A stretch of DNA of 64,000 bases from Streptomyces longispororuber (lineage in GTDB: Bacteria > Actinomycetota > Actinomycetes > Streptomycetales > Streptomycetaceae), in NCBI RefSeq assembly GCF_014656095.1, contig NZ_BNBT01000019.1, positions 17,424 to 81,423 on the forward strand. The letters are read 5' to 3'. Shown here piece by piece: positions 17,414 through 26,171 of the stretch. Each line of letters opens with the position of its first letter. The first letter of the stretch is position 1. The notes beneath the pieces are model-generated. The model saw only the letters and a program-made list of their open reading frames with translations. It was not told the origin of the DNA and searched no databases. The position numbers and the translations under genes were made by a program.

Positions 17414-17767
17414 GTGAACATCACGTACTACGACCACGGAACCGCGGCCGAGCGCTGGGAGCGTGCGCGGCAGTTCTTCGACGCCAAGGAGTACGCCACG
17501 GCGGCGCGCATCCTCGCCCCGCTGGCCGACGAGGTGCCCGAGCAGGTCGCCCCGCGCCTGCTGCTCGCCCGCGCCTACTACCACTCGGCCCAGCTCCGCC
17601 GCGCCGAGACCGAGCTGCGCGCCGTCCTGGAGCGCGACCCGGTGGAGAGCTACGCCCGCCTCATGCTGGGCCGCACCCTCGAACGCCAGGGCCGGGACGC
17701 GGAGGCCGCTCCCCATCTGCGGCTCGCCGCGGCGCTGACCGGCGGGACGGCGGAGCCGGTGGCTTAG
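17414..17767 (+). CDS. small tetratricopeptide-repeat protein, probable sigma-R regulon member
   Basis: A 117-residue protein almost entirely of TPR helices: RWERARQFFDAKEYATAARILAPLA, VAPRLLLARAYYHSAQLRRAETELRAVLERDP, ESYARLMLGRTLERQGRDAEAAPHLRLAAAL. TPRs are protein-binding scaffolds; no catalytic residue is visible. GTG start with AAGGAGG five bases upstream. The GGAAT-N18-GTT promoter ties it to the thiol-oxidative stress response. Thioredoxin-fused or thioredoxin-like proteins with this TPR type exist, but no Cys pair is present here. Confidence 0.85.
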   Translation: MNITYYDHGTAAERWERARQFFDAKEYATAARILAPLADEVPEQVAPRLLLARAYYHSAQLRRAETELRAVLERDPVESYARLMLGRTLERQGRDAEAAPHLRLAAALTGGTAEPVA

Positions 17768-18087
17768 GGCCACAGGATTGGCCGTGCCCCGGAGGGCGCG
17801 TGGTGGGCGATACGCGCCCGCCACGCGCCCTCCCGCCGTTCCGGGGAGCGGGCCGGACGGACGCCCGCCACACTCCCCCGCACCCAACTAAAGCGCATTA
17901 GTTCCCGCGAAACCCTAGCCCGCGCCTCTTCTCCGTCGTCAGAATGACGGCGGTCCCGATCAGGGCCCCCGATCACCCGGTCAGCGGCCACGGCCGAGGT
18001 CCGCCCTGCCCGCTGACCAGGTCTTCCGGTCGCCGGGCGCCCGCGGCCCCCGGCCGCCGACGCGCTGAACACGGAGGAGAGTCCCGC
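17768..18087. promoter_or_regulatory. upstream region of the GH18 gene with an 18-bp palindrome
   Basis: No gene is seen. AACTAAAGCGCATTAGTT (17886-17903) is an 18-bp inverted repeat with one mismatched pair, in a very GC-rich region. It could be an operator for the hydrolase gene 185 bp downstream. It does not match the DasR consensus I know. Confidence 0.5.
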
Positions 18088-19014
18088 ATGGAAAGACGCT
18101 CGGTACTTCTCGGCGCCCTCGCGCTCACGGTGGGCGCCGCCGCCACCGCGCACGCCGCCCCGCGCGCCGCCGCGAGCAGGCGCGTGGTCGTCTACTACCA
18201 GACGCAGTACACGAACGGCGCGTACGTCTCGCCGCTGAACCTGACCGCGCACCGCACGGGCGTGACCGACGTCATCGTCGCCGCGGTGCACCTCAACGAC
18301 GTCAACGGCCCCTACGCGCCGGTGCACGTGAACGACGACCCGCCGGGCGCCGCGAAGTACGACCAGATGTGGCGCGACCTGAAAACGCTGCAGGGCCAAG
18401 GCGTGCACGTGCTCGCGATGGTGGGCGGCGCGGCACCGGGCAGCTTCACCCGGCTGGACACGGAGTTCGACACGTACTATCCGCTGCTGCGGGACTTCAT
18501 ACGCCGGTACGGGCTCGACGGCGTCGACCTGGACGTGGAGGAGCGGATGTCCCTCGCGGGCATCGAGCGCGTCATCGACGCCCTGCGCCGCGACTTCGGC
18601 CCCGGCTTCCTCATCACCCTGGCGCCGGTGGGCAGCGCGCTCAGCGGCGGCGGCAACCTCTCCGGCTTCAACTACGAACGCCTGTACCGCGACCGCGGCG
18701 GCGACATCGCCTGGTTCAACGCCCAGTTCTACAACGGCTGGGGCAGCATGGCGTCGACGGCGAGCTACGACGCGGTCATGCGGCGCGGCCTCATCCCGGC
18801 CTCGAAGGTCGTCGCGGGCACCCTCACCGACCCGTCGAACGGCGGCAGCGGCTATGTGGACGTCACCCGCCTGAAGTCCACCATCCGCGGCCTGGTCGCC
18901 AGGTACCCGCAGATGGGCGGTGTGATGGGCTGGGAGTACTTCAACTCCCAGCCGGGCGGGACGGCGCAGCCCTGGCGGTGGGCGGCGGAGGTCTCGGCGG
19001 CCCTGAAGGGCTGA
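18088..19014 (+). CDS. secreted GH18-family glycoside hydrolase (chitinase/endo-N-acetylglucosaminidase-like)
   Basis: A 308-residue protein with an N-terminal export signal (MERRSVLLGALALTVGAAATAHA; possibly Tat-like ERR) and a single GH18 barrel. The catalytic signature DGVDLDVEE is at 144-152, with Glu151 the expected acid/base. Other barrel strands are VVVYYQTQY, GVHVLAMVGGAAPGSF, DIAWFNAQFYNGWG and GGVMGWEYFNSQPGG. It has no carbohydrate-binding module. GH18 enzymes cleave chitin or the chitobiose core of N-glycans by substrate-assisted catalysis; this small form is nearer to endo-acting enzymes. GGAGGAG ribosome site precedes the ATG. Confidence 0.88.
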   Translation: MERRSVLLGALALTVGAAATAHAAPRAAASRRVVVYYQTQYTNGAYVSPLNLTAHRTGVTDVIVAAVHLNDVNGPYAPVHVNDDPPGAAKYDQMWRDLKTLQGQGVHVLAMVGGAAPGSFTRLDTEFDTYYPLLRDFIRRYGLDGVDLDVEERMSLAGIERVIDALRRDFGPGFLITLAPVGSALSGGGNLSGFNYERLYRDRGGDIAWFNAQFYNGWGSMASTASYDAVMRRGLIPASKVVAGTLTDPSNGGSGYVDVTRLKSTIRGLVARYPQMGGVMGWEYFNSQPGGTAQPWRWAAEVSAALKG

Positions 19015-19181
19015 CCCGGCCGGCTCCGCGGACCGGCCCGCCCAGCAGGGCGGCTCCCCCGAGGGGCCGGAAGGGGGCAGCGCGGTTCCGCCGGAGGGCG
19101 GCGCCTTCGCGTGGCGGGCGCCGCCCGCCCTGCGGGACCGCGGGGCCCGGCGGTGGCGGGCGCCGCCCGTCCCGCGCGGTG

Positions 19182-19505
19182 TCAGCGGCCTACGGCCCGC
19201 TCGAGCTCCGCCTTGTTCATCGACGAGCGGCCCTTCACGTTCTTCTTCTTGGCCTCTTCGTAGAGCTGGTCGCGGGTCCGTCCCTGCGCTCCGCTGTGCG
19301 AGCGCTGGCCGCCCCTGCGGCTGGACGACATGTCCTGCGTGGAGGTGCGGGAGGCCGTCTTCGACTCGCCGCTGCGGGCCCGCTCCTTGTTCACCGTGCG
19401 GGCGGCGATCTCCTTCGCCCGCTTCGTCGACTCGCCGCGCTGTTCGGCGCTGTCCTTGATGTGCTCGTACTGCCGCTCGCGCTTGGCACTCGATCCTCGG
19501 GGCAT
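19182..19505 (-). CDS. small Lys/Arg-rich protein with C-terminal Rho-N/SAP-like motif
   Basis: A 107-residue highly charged protein starting MPRGSSAKRERQYEHIKDSAEQ, often labelled plasmid stabilization protein in Streptomyces genomes. The last 40 residues (RTRDQLYEEAKKKNVKGRSSMNKAELERAVGR) form a helix-extended-helix typical of Rho-N/SAP nucleic-acid-binding motifs. The centre is Ser/Arg-rich and probably disordered. It is likely a nucleic-acid-binding protein; there is no toxin partner next to it, so a plasmid-maintenance role is doubtful. Divergent from the WhiB-like gene. Confidence 0.75.
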   Translation of the reverse strand: MPRGSSAKRERQYEHIKDSAEQRGESTKRAKEIAARTVNKERARSGESKTASRTSTQDMSSSRRGGQRSHSGAQGRTRDQLYEEAKKKNVKGRSSMNKAELERAVGR

Positions 19506-19638
19506 GACGCGTCCTTCCGTGCTGAGGCGTCCACGGGCCGGGACCACGGCGTGGCCCGGACCACGACCACCACGTGTAACCGGTCGCCGTGTCCGCCAAA
19601 CCCCGTTTCGGCCCCCGGGCCCCGGGCACCCGGCGCGC

Positions 19639-19920
19639 ATGACATGGGTACCTCTGCGACAGGACTGGATTCGTCGGGCCGCGTGTACCGATGAGGACCC
19701 TGAGCTCTTCTTCCCGGTCGGGACCACCGGACCGGCCGAACGGGAGCAGGAGGAGGCCAAACGGATCTGCGAGCGCTGCCCCGTGATGCGGCAGTGCCTC
19801 ACGTACGCGCTGCGCTCCGGGCAGACGTCCGGGGTGTGGGGAGGCAAGGGCGAGCGCGAGCTCGCGGAGCTGCGCGGCTCGGCGTCCGCGCGGAGAAGGG
19901 CGGGCGTGAGCACGCGCTGA
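19639..19920 (+). CDS. WhiB-like iron-sulfur regulator
   Basis: A 93-residue Wbl protein. The four cluster-binding cysteines appear in AACTDEDPELFFPVG, RICERCPV and RQCLTYAL, followed by the GVWGG turn and a basic C-terminal tail (ASARRRAG). Wbl proteins bind a 4Fe-4S cluster and partner sigma factors in development and redox responses. The length and TDEDPELFFPVG motif recall the short WblE group, but paralogue assignment needs a tree. Start MTWVPLRQDWIRRAAC is the family-typical N-terminus. Confidence 0.92.
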   Translation: MTWVPLRQDWIRRAACTDEDPELFFPVGTTGPAEREQEEAKRICERCPVMRQCLTYALRSGQTSGVWGGKGERELAELRGSASARRRAGVSTR

Positions 19921-20028
19921 GGGCGCGTCGGCGCACATCAGGGTCCCGGACGGGCGCTCGGGCACCGAGGCGCGCGGTTATCGTTGCGCGCCAGGGGCGC
20001 GGGCGCGCGCGAGGGACCAGGGGGTGCG

Positions 20029-21858
20029 GTGCTCGGGGAGCAGCAGGCGTGGCAGAAGCGGCAAGAGGGGCAGGAACGGCAGGCGCGCGGGGAGTGGCTT
20101 CGCGTACCGGTCGGTGAGGACGCCGGGCGGTGGGCGACGCGGGGGCGGTGCCGTCGTGTGCTGCTGATCGTCCACAACGTCACGTCCGCCACCCGGCTCC
20201 TTGACGTCCTGCCGCTGTTCCGCGACGACCTGCGCGTACAGCTCCTCGCCACCTGCACCGGCTCCTCGCCGTACCGGGCCGGGGTCGCGGAGCTGCTGCG
20301 GGACGTCGGGGTCCCCGTCCTGCCCTGGGACCAGGCGCTGCGCACCCCGGTGGACCTGGCCGTCGCCGCCAGCTTCGGCGGTCAACTGCCGCGCTACGCG
20401 GGGCGGTTGGCCGTGCTGTCGCACGGCGTCGGCTACAATAAGAGGCTGACCAGGCCCGGTCAGGCCCGGTCAGGCCCGGTCAGGCCCGGTCAGGCCCTGG
20501 GTGCCCCGGAGCCGGTGTTCGGGCTGTCGCCCCAGTGGCTGCTCGCGGACGGCGCCCCGTTCGTGGACGCCCTCGTCCTGTCGCACCCCGAGCAGGTCGA
20601 GCGGCTGCGTGCCGTCTGCCCCGAGGCCGTGCCGTCGGCCGTGCTCGCCGGGGACCCCTGCTACGACCGGCTGCTCGCCGCCCGGCACCACCGTGAGCGG
20701 TACCGCCGCGCCCTGGGGGTGCGGCGCGGCCAGCGCCTCGTCCTGCTGAACTCCACCTGGAACCCGGAGTCGCTGTTCGGGGACGGCGGCGACGGCGACA
20801 GGCCGGACCGGGACGGCGACGTGCTGCCCGCGCTGCTGCCGCGCCTCACGGCCGAGCTGCCCGCCGACGAGTACCGCGTCGCCGCCGTGCTGCACCCGAA
20901 CATCTGGTACGGGCACGGCCCCGGCCAGGTCAGGATGTGGCTGGACCGGGCGCGCCGGGGCGGGCTCACGCTCGTCGACCCGCTGGCGGGCTGGCGGCAG
21001 GCCCTGGTCGCCGCCGACGTCACCCTCGGCGACTTCGGGTCGGTGTCGTACTACAGCGCCGCCCTCGGTACGCCGGTGCTGCTCGGCGCGGCCGGGGAGC
21101 GGGTCCTCGGCGCGGACTCGCCGCTCGCCGCGTTCGTACGGGCCGCGCCGCGGCTCAACCCGTACCGGCCGCTGCGCCCGCAGCTCGACGCGGCGGTGGC
21201 GCGGCACGTCCCCGTGCCCGGCCCCGCGGAGCTGACGTCGTCCGCCCCGGGGCGCTCGGCGGAGCTGCTGCGGCGCGCCTTCTACGGCCTGATGGGGATA
21301 CCGGAGCCGACGGCGCCCGCCCTCCTTGAGCCGTTGCCGCTGCCGCCGTACGAGCCGCCCGCGCGCACCGCGCCCGTACGGGTCCTGACCCGGCTGCGCG
21401 GCGCGGCGGAGGTGGCGGTGGCCCGGTACGCCGACCCCCGCGACGAGCCGGACGCGGAGGGCGCGGCCCACACGGCGGTGCACGAGGACACCCTGGACCC
21501 GGCGCTGCTGACCGTCGCCGACGTGATCGTGCGCGAGGGGGCCGCCGACGACCCGCGGCTCGGGCCGCCCGCCGCCTGGGCGGCGGAGGTCCTCGGCCGG
21601 TACCCGCACTGCGGCCTCGCCGCCTACGTCACCGGCCCGGGCGAGTGCACCGTACGCACCCGCGACGGGCAGGTGCTGGTCCTGGCCGGCGGGGCGCGGG
21701 ACGTGGACCCGGCCGCCTGCGCGTCGGCGCTGTTCGCCTGGCTGGCGTCCGGGAAGGGCGCGGACGAGCTGGCCGGCGGCCTGACCGTGTGGACGGGCGG
21801 CACGGCGCACGCCGTCTCCGTGACCCCGGTCGGCCCCGGCGGCCCGGGACCCCGCTGA
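20029..21858 (+). CDS. large protein resembling CDP-glycerol glycerophosphotransferase (TagB-like) family
   Basis: About 609 residues. The fold resembles GT-B enzymes of the TagB/SpsB type: RRVLLIVHNVTSATRLLDVLPLF near the start, LSHGVGYNK, a central VLLNSTWNPESLFG, VAAVLHPNIWYGHG, and VTLGDFGSVSYYSAALGTPVLL, the last like the acceptor/nucleotide site of glycerophosphotransferases. No Gly-rich GTPase motif is seen. The activity is unproven. Start is uncertain: GTG 20029 after AGGGGG is chosen, 19984 is possible. A five-copy 10-bp repeat (last copy partial) lies early in the gene and encodes RPGQARSGPVRPGQA; because 10 is not a multiple of 3, changes in copy number would break the frame. Confidence 0.7.
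   Translation: MLGEQQAWQKRQEGQERQARGEWLRVPVGEDAGRWATRGRCRRVLLIVHNVTSATRLLDVLPLFRDDLRVQLLATCTGSSPYRAGVAELLRDVGVPVLPWDQALRTPVDLAVAASFGGQLPRYAGRLAVLSHGVGYNKRLTRPGQARSGPVRPGQALGAPEPVFGLSPQWLLADGAPFVDALVLSHPEQVERLRAVCPEAVPSAVLAGDPCYDRLLAARHHRERYRRALGVRRGQRLVLLNSTWNPESLFGDGGDGDRPDRDGDVLPALLPRLTAELPADEYRVAAVLHPNIWYGHGPGQVRMWLDRARRGGLTLVDPLAGWRQALVAADVTLGDFGSVSYYSAALGTPVLLGAAGERVLGADSPLAAFVRAAPRLNPYRPLRPQLDAAVARHVPVPGPAELTSSAPGRSAELLRRAFYGLMGIPEPTAPALLEPLPLPPYEPPARTAPVRVLTRLRGAAEVAVARYADPRDEPDAEGAAHTAVHEDTLDPALLTVADVIVREGAADDPRLGPPAAWAAEVLGRYPHCGLAAYVTGPGECTVRTRDGQVLVLAGGARDVDPAACASALFAWLASGKGADELAGGLTVWTGGTAHAVSVTPVGPGGPGPR
20451..20497 (+). repeat. 10-bp tandem repeat CAGGCCCGGT inside a coding sequence
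   Basis: Four exact copies and a partial fifth (CAGGCCC) follow LSHGVGYNKRLT of the glycerophosphotransferase-like protein. The unit length is not divisible by three. Confidence 0.97.
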
Positions 21859-21920
21859 CGTGGCCACCGGACGCGCCGCGCAGGCAGGCCAGGTCCCGTC
21901 TCGCCGACGGGCCCGGCGGG

Positions 21921-24068
21921 TCAGTCCCGCGGCTCCGGCGGGCCGCTGGCCTGTCCGTCCCGCAGCGCCCGCAGGTACGCCACGTGCTGGTGGGCGTTCT
22001 CCCGGGTCAGCGCCTCCAGGGCCCGGTCGATGAGCGGCAGGGCGGCCTCGCGGCGGCCGCTGAGGACGTACAGCTCGGCGAGGTCGGTGCGGGCGCGGGC
22101 GCCGTTGTACGCCTCGCCGGTGGCGTCGAAGAAGCGCATCGCCTCCCGCAGCCGCCCCTCCGCCTCGTCCAGGGGCAGGTTCTCGCGCAGGGCGATGCCC
22201 CGCTGGGCCCGGCCGCGGAAGCGCTCCAGGAGGGCGCGGACGCGCGGCAGGTCCGCGAAGCCGTCGTCGCCGGGGCCGATGCGGTCGGCGATGCGCCCGG
22301 CCTCCACGAACAGTTCGTCGGCCTCCCGGAACGCCCACCGCGCGAGCCGGACGCGGCCGAGGGTCTCCACCGCCGTGGCCTGGCCGCGCAGGTGCCCCGC
22401 CCGGCGCTCGGCCTCCAGGGCCGCGGCGGCCTCGCGCTCGGCCTCGTCGAAGGCGAGCGTCTCGATGAGGGCGGAGGCCAGGTAGGTGTGCAGGCGCCCC
22501 GCCATCCGGGTGCCCGGGCAGACCGTGTCGGCGGCCTGTGCCGCGGCCCGCAGCGCGGGCAGCAGCTCCTCGTGGTGGCCGGCCTTGAGCTGGACGGTCC
22601 ACAGCGCCTCCGCCAGCGAGCAGGCCATGTCGCCGAAGCCGTACTCCCGGGCGGCGAGGACCGCCTGGACGAGGTTGCCGCGCTCGGCGAGCAGCGCGGC
22701 GAGGGCCGCGCCCGGGTCCGGGTACGTGCCCGGGGTGGCGCGGGCGTAGGCCGCTCCCAGGTGCCAGCGCTGCGGCAGCGCGTCCAGGTCGGCCGCCACG
22801 GCGAAGCGCAGGTACCACTGGAGGGTGCGCTCCACGGCCCGGGCGCAGCCCGCGACGCCGTCCTCGCGCCCGGCGGTCCGCTCGGCGTGGCGGCGTACGG
22901 AGGGCCGGTAGCGGTAGCGGCCCGCCTCCGGCTGGTCCAGGAGCCTGCGCTCGACGAGGCGGTCCAGGAGGGCCGCCGCGGTGGTCTCGTCGAGTCCGGC
23001 CGCGGCGGCCACCGGGCCCGCGGTCACCGCGTGCCAGGGCCACAGCGCGCCGCGCCGGTAGACGCGGGCCAGGTCCGGCTCCAGGCCGTCGTAGAGGCCG
23101 TCGAGCAGTGCGTCGTCGGGGTGCGGGGCAGCGGGCACGGGCGTCCTCGCGGGGTCGCGGCCGCCGTCGGCGAGGTGCGCTGCGGTGGCCCACAGGGCGT
23201 AGGGGGATCCGGCGCACCGGGACAGCGTGGCCGGGAGCGCCGGGCCGAGCCGGTCCACGGCCTCCTTGCCCGCCGCCCTGGTGAGCAGCTCCCGGGCGTG
23301 ACGGCGGGTGAGCGGCGCGACCTCGACGGTCTCGGCGTCGAGGCCGGTCAGGCGCCGGTGGGCGACGACCAGGGTGAGGACGCCGGGGGACGCCGCGAGG
23401 AGGGGGCCGACCTGGGCGGCGGAGTGGGCGTGGTCGAGGATGACGAGGAGCCGGCGTCCGGCGAGGAGGCGGGCGAACAGCGCGGCCCGCTCCCGCGGCC
23501 CCGGCGGGACGTCCGGGTCGGCGACGCCGAGCCCGGTCAGGGCCGTGCGCAGGGCGGCCTCGGCGTCGAGGGGCGCGCCGCCGGGCCCGGAGGCGAGGTC
23601 GACGTACAGCCGTCCGTCGGGGAAGCGGTGCTCCTCCCCCGCGCCGAACTGCACGGCGAGGCCGGTGGTGCCGACGCCCTCGGGGCCGTGCAGCAGGACC
23701 CGGCGGGGGCGTCCGTCGTGTCTGCGGGCCGCTTCGCGGCGCAGGCGCCGCAGCGGCTCCTGGCGGTCGACGAACGTCCGTACCGGCGGGGGCGGTTGGG
23801 CGACCGTCAGGGTCGCGGGGCCGGGGAGCGACAGCTCCGCGAGGCGGCCGAGGCCGGCGAGGCGGGCGGCCACCACGGGGTCGCGGCGGGCGGCCTCGGC
23901 GAGTTCGGGGGCGAGGGCGGTGAGTCCCGCGGTCCGGTCCGGGGCGCGGGTGCCGGCCCCGAACAGGCCGCCGACGAGGGTGTAGAGCTGCTTGCCCGCC
24001 TCGTTGGCCATCCCGGAGCCCACCGCCGCCAGGGTCGCCGTCACCACGCCCAGCGAAATGGGATCCAC
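21921..24068 (-). CDS. STAND-type NB-ARC ATPase with TPR C-terminus, degenerate Walker A
   Basis: A 715-residue protein: an N-terminal hydrophobic/amphipathic segment (MDPISLGVVTATLAAVGSG), an NTPase region (about 95-330), winged-helix-like middle and a TPR C-terminus (about 450-700; repeated ALEAERRAGHLRGQATAVETLGRVRLARW-type helices). Walker A reads GPEGVGTTG (128-136), with Thr where the nucleotide-binding Lys should be. Walker B RRLLVILDHAHS is good. STAND proteins act as signal-gated switches in regulation or anti-phage defence. Without the Lys, ATP binding may be weakened. No effector domain (nuclease, TIR, protease) is recognised, and no DNA-binding domain. Function unknown. Confidence 0.8.
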   Translation of the reverse strand: MDPISLGVVTATLAAVGSGMANEAGKQLYTLVGGLFGAGTRAPDRTAGLTALAPELAEAARRDPVVAARLAGLGRLAELSLPGPATLTVAQPPPPVRTFVDRQEPLRRLRREAARRHDGRPRRVLLHGPEGVGTTGLAVQFGAGEEHRFPDGRLYVDLASGPGGAPLDAEAALRTALTGLGVADPDVPPGPRERAALFARLLAGRRLLVILDHAHSAAQVGPLLAASPGVLTLVVAHRRLTGLDAETVEVAPLTRRHARELLTRAAGKEAVDRLGPALPATLSRCAGSPYALWATAAHLADGGRDPARTPVPAAPHPDDALLDGLYDGLEPDLARVYRRGALWPWHAVTAGPVAAAAGLDETTAAALLDRLVERRLLDQPEAGRYRYRPSVRRHAERTAGREDGVAGCARAVERTLQWYLRFAVAADLDALPQRWHLGAAYARATPGTYPDPGAALAALLAERGNLVQAVLAAREYGFGDMACSLAEALWTVQLKAGHHEELLPALRAAAQAADTVCPGTRMAGRLHTYLASALIETLAFDEAEREAAAALEAERRAGHLRGQATAVETLGRVRLARWAFREADELFVEAGRIADRIGPGDDGFADLPRVRALLERFRGRAQRGIALRENLPLDEAEGRLREAMRFFDATGEAYNGARARTDLAELYVLSGRREAALPLIDRALEALTRENAHQHVAYLRALRDGQASGPPEPRD

Positions 24069-24194
24069 CGTGCCCCCCGCTCTCCTCGCAGTCCCGCGCC
24101 GGGGCGCCGCCGCCCCGGCAGGCCACCCTATCCGCGCGGGCGGCGCGGAGGGAGGCCCGGTGGCGGCGCCATCAGGCCTTCCCGCGGCGGGTGT

Positions 24195-25652
24195 TCACCC
24201 CCGGTACGTCTCCAGCAGGCGCAGCCACACCTCGCTGATGGTCGGGTACGCCGGGACCGCGTGCCACAGGCGGTCGATCGGCACCTCGCCCGCGACGGCG
24301 ACCGTGGCGGAGTGCAGGAGCTCGCCGACGCCGGGCCCGGCGAAGGTGACGCCGAGCACGACCTCCCGGTCCAGGTCGACGACCATGCGGGCGCGGCCCC
24401 GGTAGCCGTCGGCGTACAGGCCGGACCCGGCCACGTTCGCGAGGTCGTAGTCGACGGCGCGGACGCGGCGGCCCGCGGCCTCGGCGGCGGCGAGGGTCAG
24501 GCCCGCCGACGCCACCTCCGGGTCGGTGAAGACGACCTGGGGGACCGCGTCGTGGTCGGCGGTGGCGCTGTGGGCGCCCCAGCGGTCGCTCTCCAGGAGG
24601 GGCACGCCCTGCGCGCGGGCGGCGATGGCGGCGCCCGCGATGCGCGCCTGGTACTTGCCCTGGTGGGTCAGGAGCGCGCGGCGGTTCACGTCGCCGACGG
24701 CGTACAGCCAGTCGCTGCCGGCCACCCGGCAGCTCTCGTCCACGGACAGCCAGGCGCCCGGTTCCAGGCCGACGGTGTCCAGGCCGAGGTCGTCGGTGCG
24801 CGGGGCGCGGCCGGTGGCGAAGAGGATCTCGTCGGCGCCGATCCGGTCGCCGCCGTCGAGTTCGACGGTGACGGTGCCGTTCTGCCGGTGCACCGCCGTC
24901 ACGGAGGTGTCCGTGCGCACCTCCGCGCCCGCCTCGCGCAGCGCGTCGGCGACGAGTTCCCCGGCGAAGGGCTCCATCTTGGGCAGCACCGCCCCGCGCA
25001 CCAGCAGGGTCACGTGGGAGCCGAGGGCCTGCCAGGCCGTGGCCATCTCGACGCCGACCACGCCGCCGCCGACCACGATCAGCCGCTCGGGCACGTGGTC
25101 GGCGCTGGTCGCCTCGCGGCTGGTCCACGGCTTGGCGTCGGCGGCGCCGGGCAGGTCGGGGACGACGGCGCGGCTGCCGGTGCAGACGGCGACGGCGTGC
25201 CGGGCCGCCAGCTCCCGTACGGTGCCGTCGGGGGCGGTGACGGTCACCCGGCGGGCGCCCGCGAGGCGGCCCACGCCGCGGAACAGGTCCACGCCGATCG
25301 AGTCCAGCCAGCCCGCCTGGCCGTCGTCCTTCCAGTGGGAGGCGTAGTCGTCGCGGTGCGCGAGGACGGCGGCCGCGTCCAAGGGGCCCTCGACGAGGTG
25401 GCGCAGGCCGGGCACGCGGCGGGCGTCGGCGCGGGCCACGACGGGGCGCAGCAGCGCCTTGCTGGGCATGCAGGCCCAGTACGAGCACTCGCCGCCGACG
25501 AGTTCGCTCTCCACGATCGCCGCGCTGAGGCCCGCGGCGCGGACCCGGTCGGCGACGTTCTCCCCCACCGGTCCGGCCCCGAGGACCACGACGTCGTAGG
25601 TGCGGGTGTCCGTGGTGGATGAGGCGGCCGTGGCGTTCGAGGTTGGCGTCAT
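24195..25652 (-). CDS. pyridine nucleotide-disulfide oxidoreductase (class I, lipoamide/mercuric reductase-like)
   Basis: A 485-residue FAD flavoenzyme. VVVLGAGPVGENVA (21-34) is the FAD Rossmann motif, GGECSYWACMPSKALL carries the redox-active pair Cys56-Cys61, and LIVVGGGVVGVEMATAW is the NAD(P) motif. FATGRAPRTDDLGL and YAVGDVNRRALLTHQGKYQ are typical, and the C-terminus holds the dimerisation domain with HAVPAYPTISEVWLRLLE. Family enzymes pass electrons between NAD(P)H and disulfides; the true substrate (mycothiol, lipoamide, other) cannot be read. It is divergent from a thioredoxin gene with a sigma-R promoter, suggesting a shared thiol-redox role. Confidence 0.9.
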   Translation of the reverse strand: MTPTSNATAASSTTDTRTYDVVVLGAGPVGENVADRVRAAGLSAAIVESELVGGECSYWACMPSKALLRPVVARADARRVPGLRHLVEGPLDAAAVLAHRDDYASHWKDDGQAGWLDSIGVDLFRGVGRLAGARRVTVTAPDGTVRELAARHAVAVCTGSRAVVPDLPGAADAKPWTSREATSADHVPERLIVVGGGVVGVEMATAWQALGSHVTLLVRGAVLPKMEPFAGELVADALREAGAEVRTDTSVTAVHRQNGTVTVELDGGDRIGADEILFATGRAPRTDDLGLDTVGLEPGAWLSVDESCRVAGSDWLYAVGDVNRRALLTHQGKYQARIAGAAIAARAQGVPLLESDRWGAHSATADHDAVPQVVFTDPEVASAGLTLAAAEAAGRRVRAVDYDLANVAGSGLYADGYRGRARMVVDLDREVVLGVTFAGPGVGELLHSATVAVAGEVPIDRLWHAVPAYPTISEVWLRLLETYRG

Positions 25653-25702
25653 GGGGACAGTCTGGGGCCAGGTGTGCGCCGAGGCCACATGGGTACGCGC
25701 GC

Positions 25703-25728
25703 GGAATACTGCCGCCGTCGCGGCTGTT
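25703..25728 (+). promoter_or_regulatory. sigma-R promoter of the thioredoxin gene
   Basis: GGAAT (25703-25707), 18-bp spacer, GTT (25726-25728), about 42 bp before the thioredoxin ATG. This is a perfect SigR-type promoter. Confidence 0.88.
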
Positions 25729-25769
25729 GTGCGGGACGGCTTCGCCCACATCAGGAAGAGAGACTCATC

Positions 25770-26153
<384 letters not shown>

Positions 26154-26155
26154 GG

Positions 26156-26171
26156 CCCCGGCGGGCCGGGG
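26156..26171. terminator. short bidirectional hairpin between thioredoxin and LacI genes
   Basis: CCCCGG-CGGG-CCGGGG sits exactly between the two convergent stop codons. Confidence 0.5.

Noticed and set aside
20470..24126. Long minus-strand open frame of about 1,200 codons
   Set aside because: It runs antisense to the glycerophosphotransferase-like gene and in another frame of the STAND gene. Composition is Arg/Pro/Gly-rich with no domain, typical of shadows in high-GC DNA.
21645..25622. Long plus-strand open frame of about 1,300 codons
   Set aside because: It is antisense to the STAND ATPase and the disulfide reductase, which have clear domains. No ribosome site or domain supports it.
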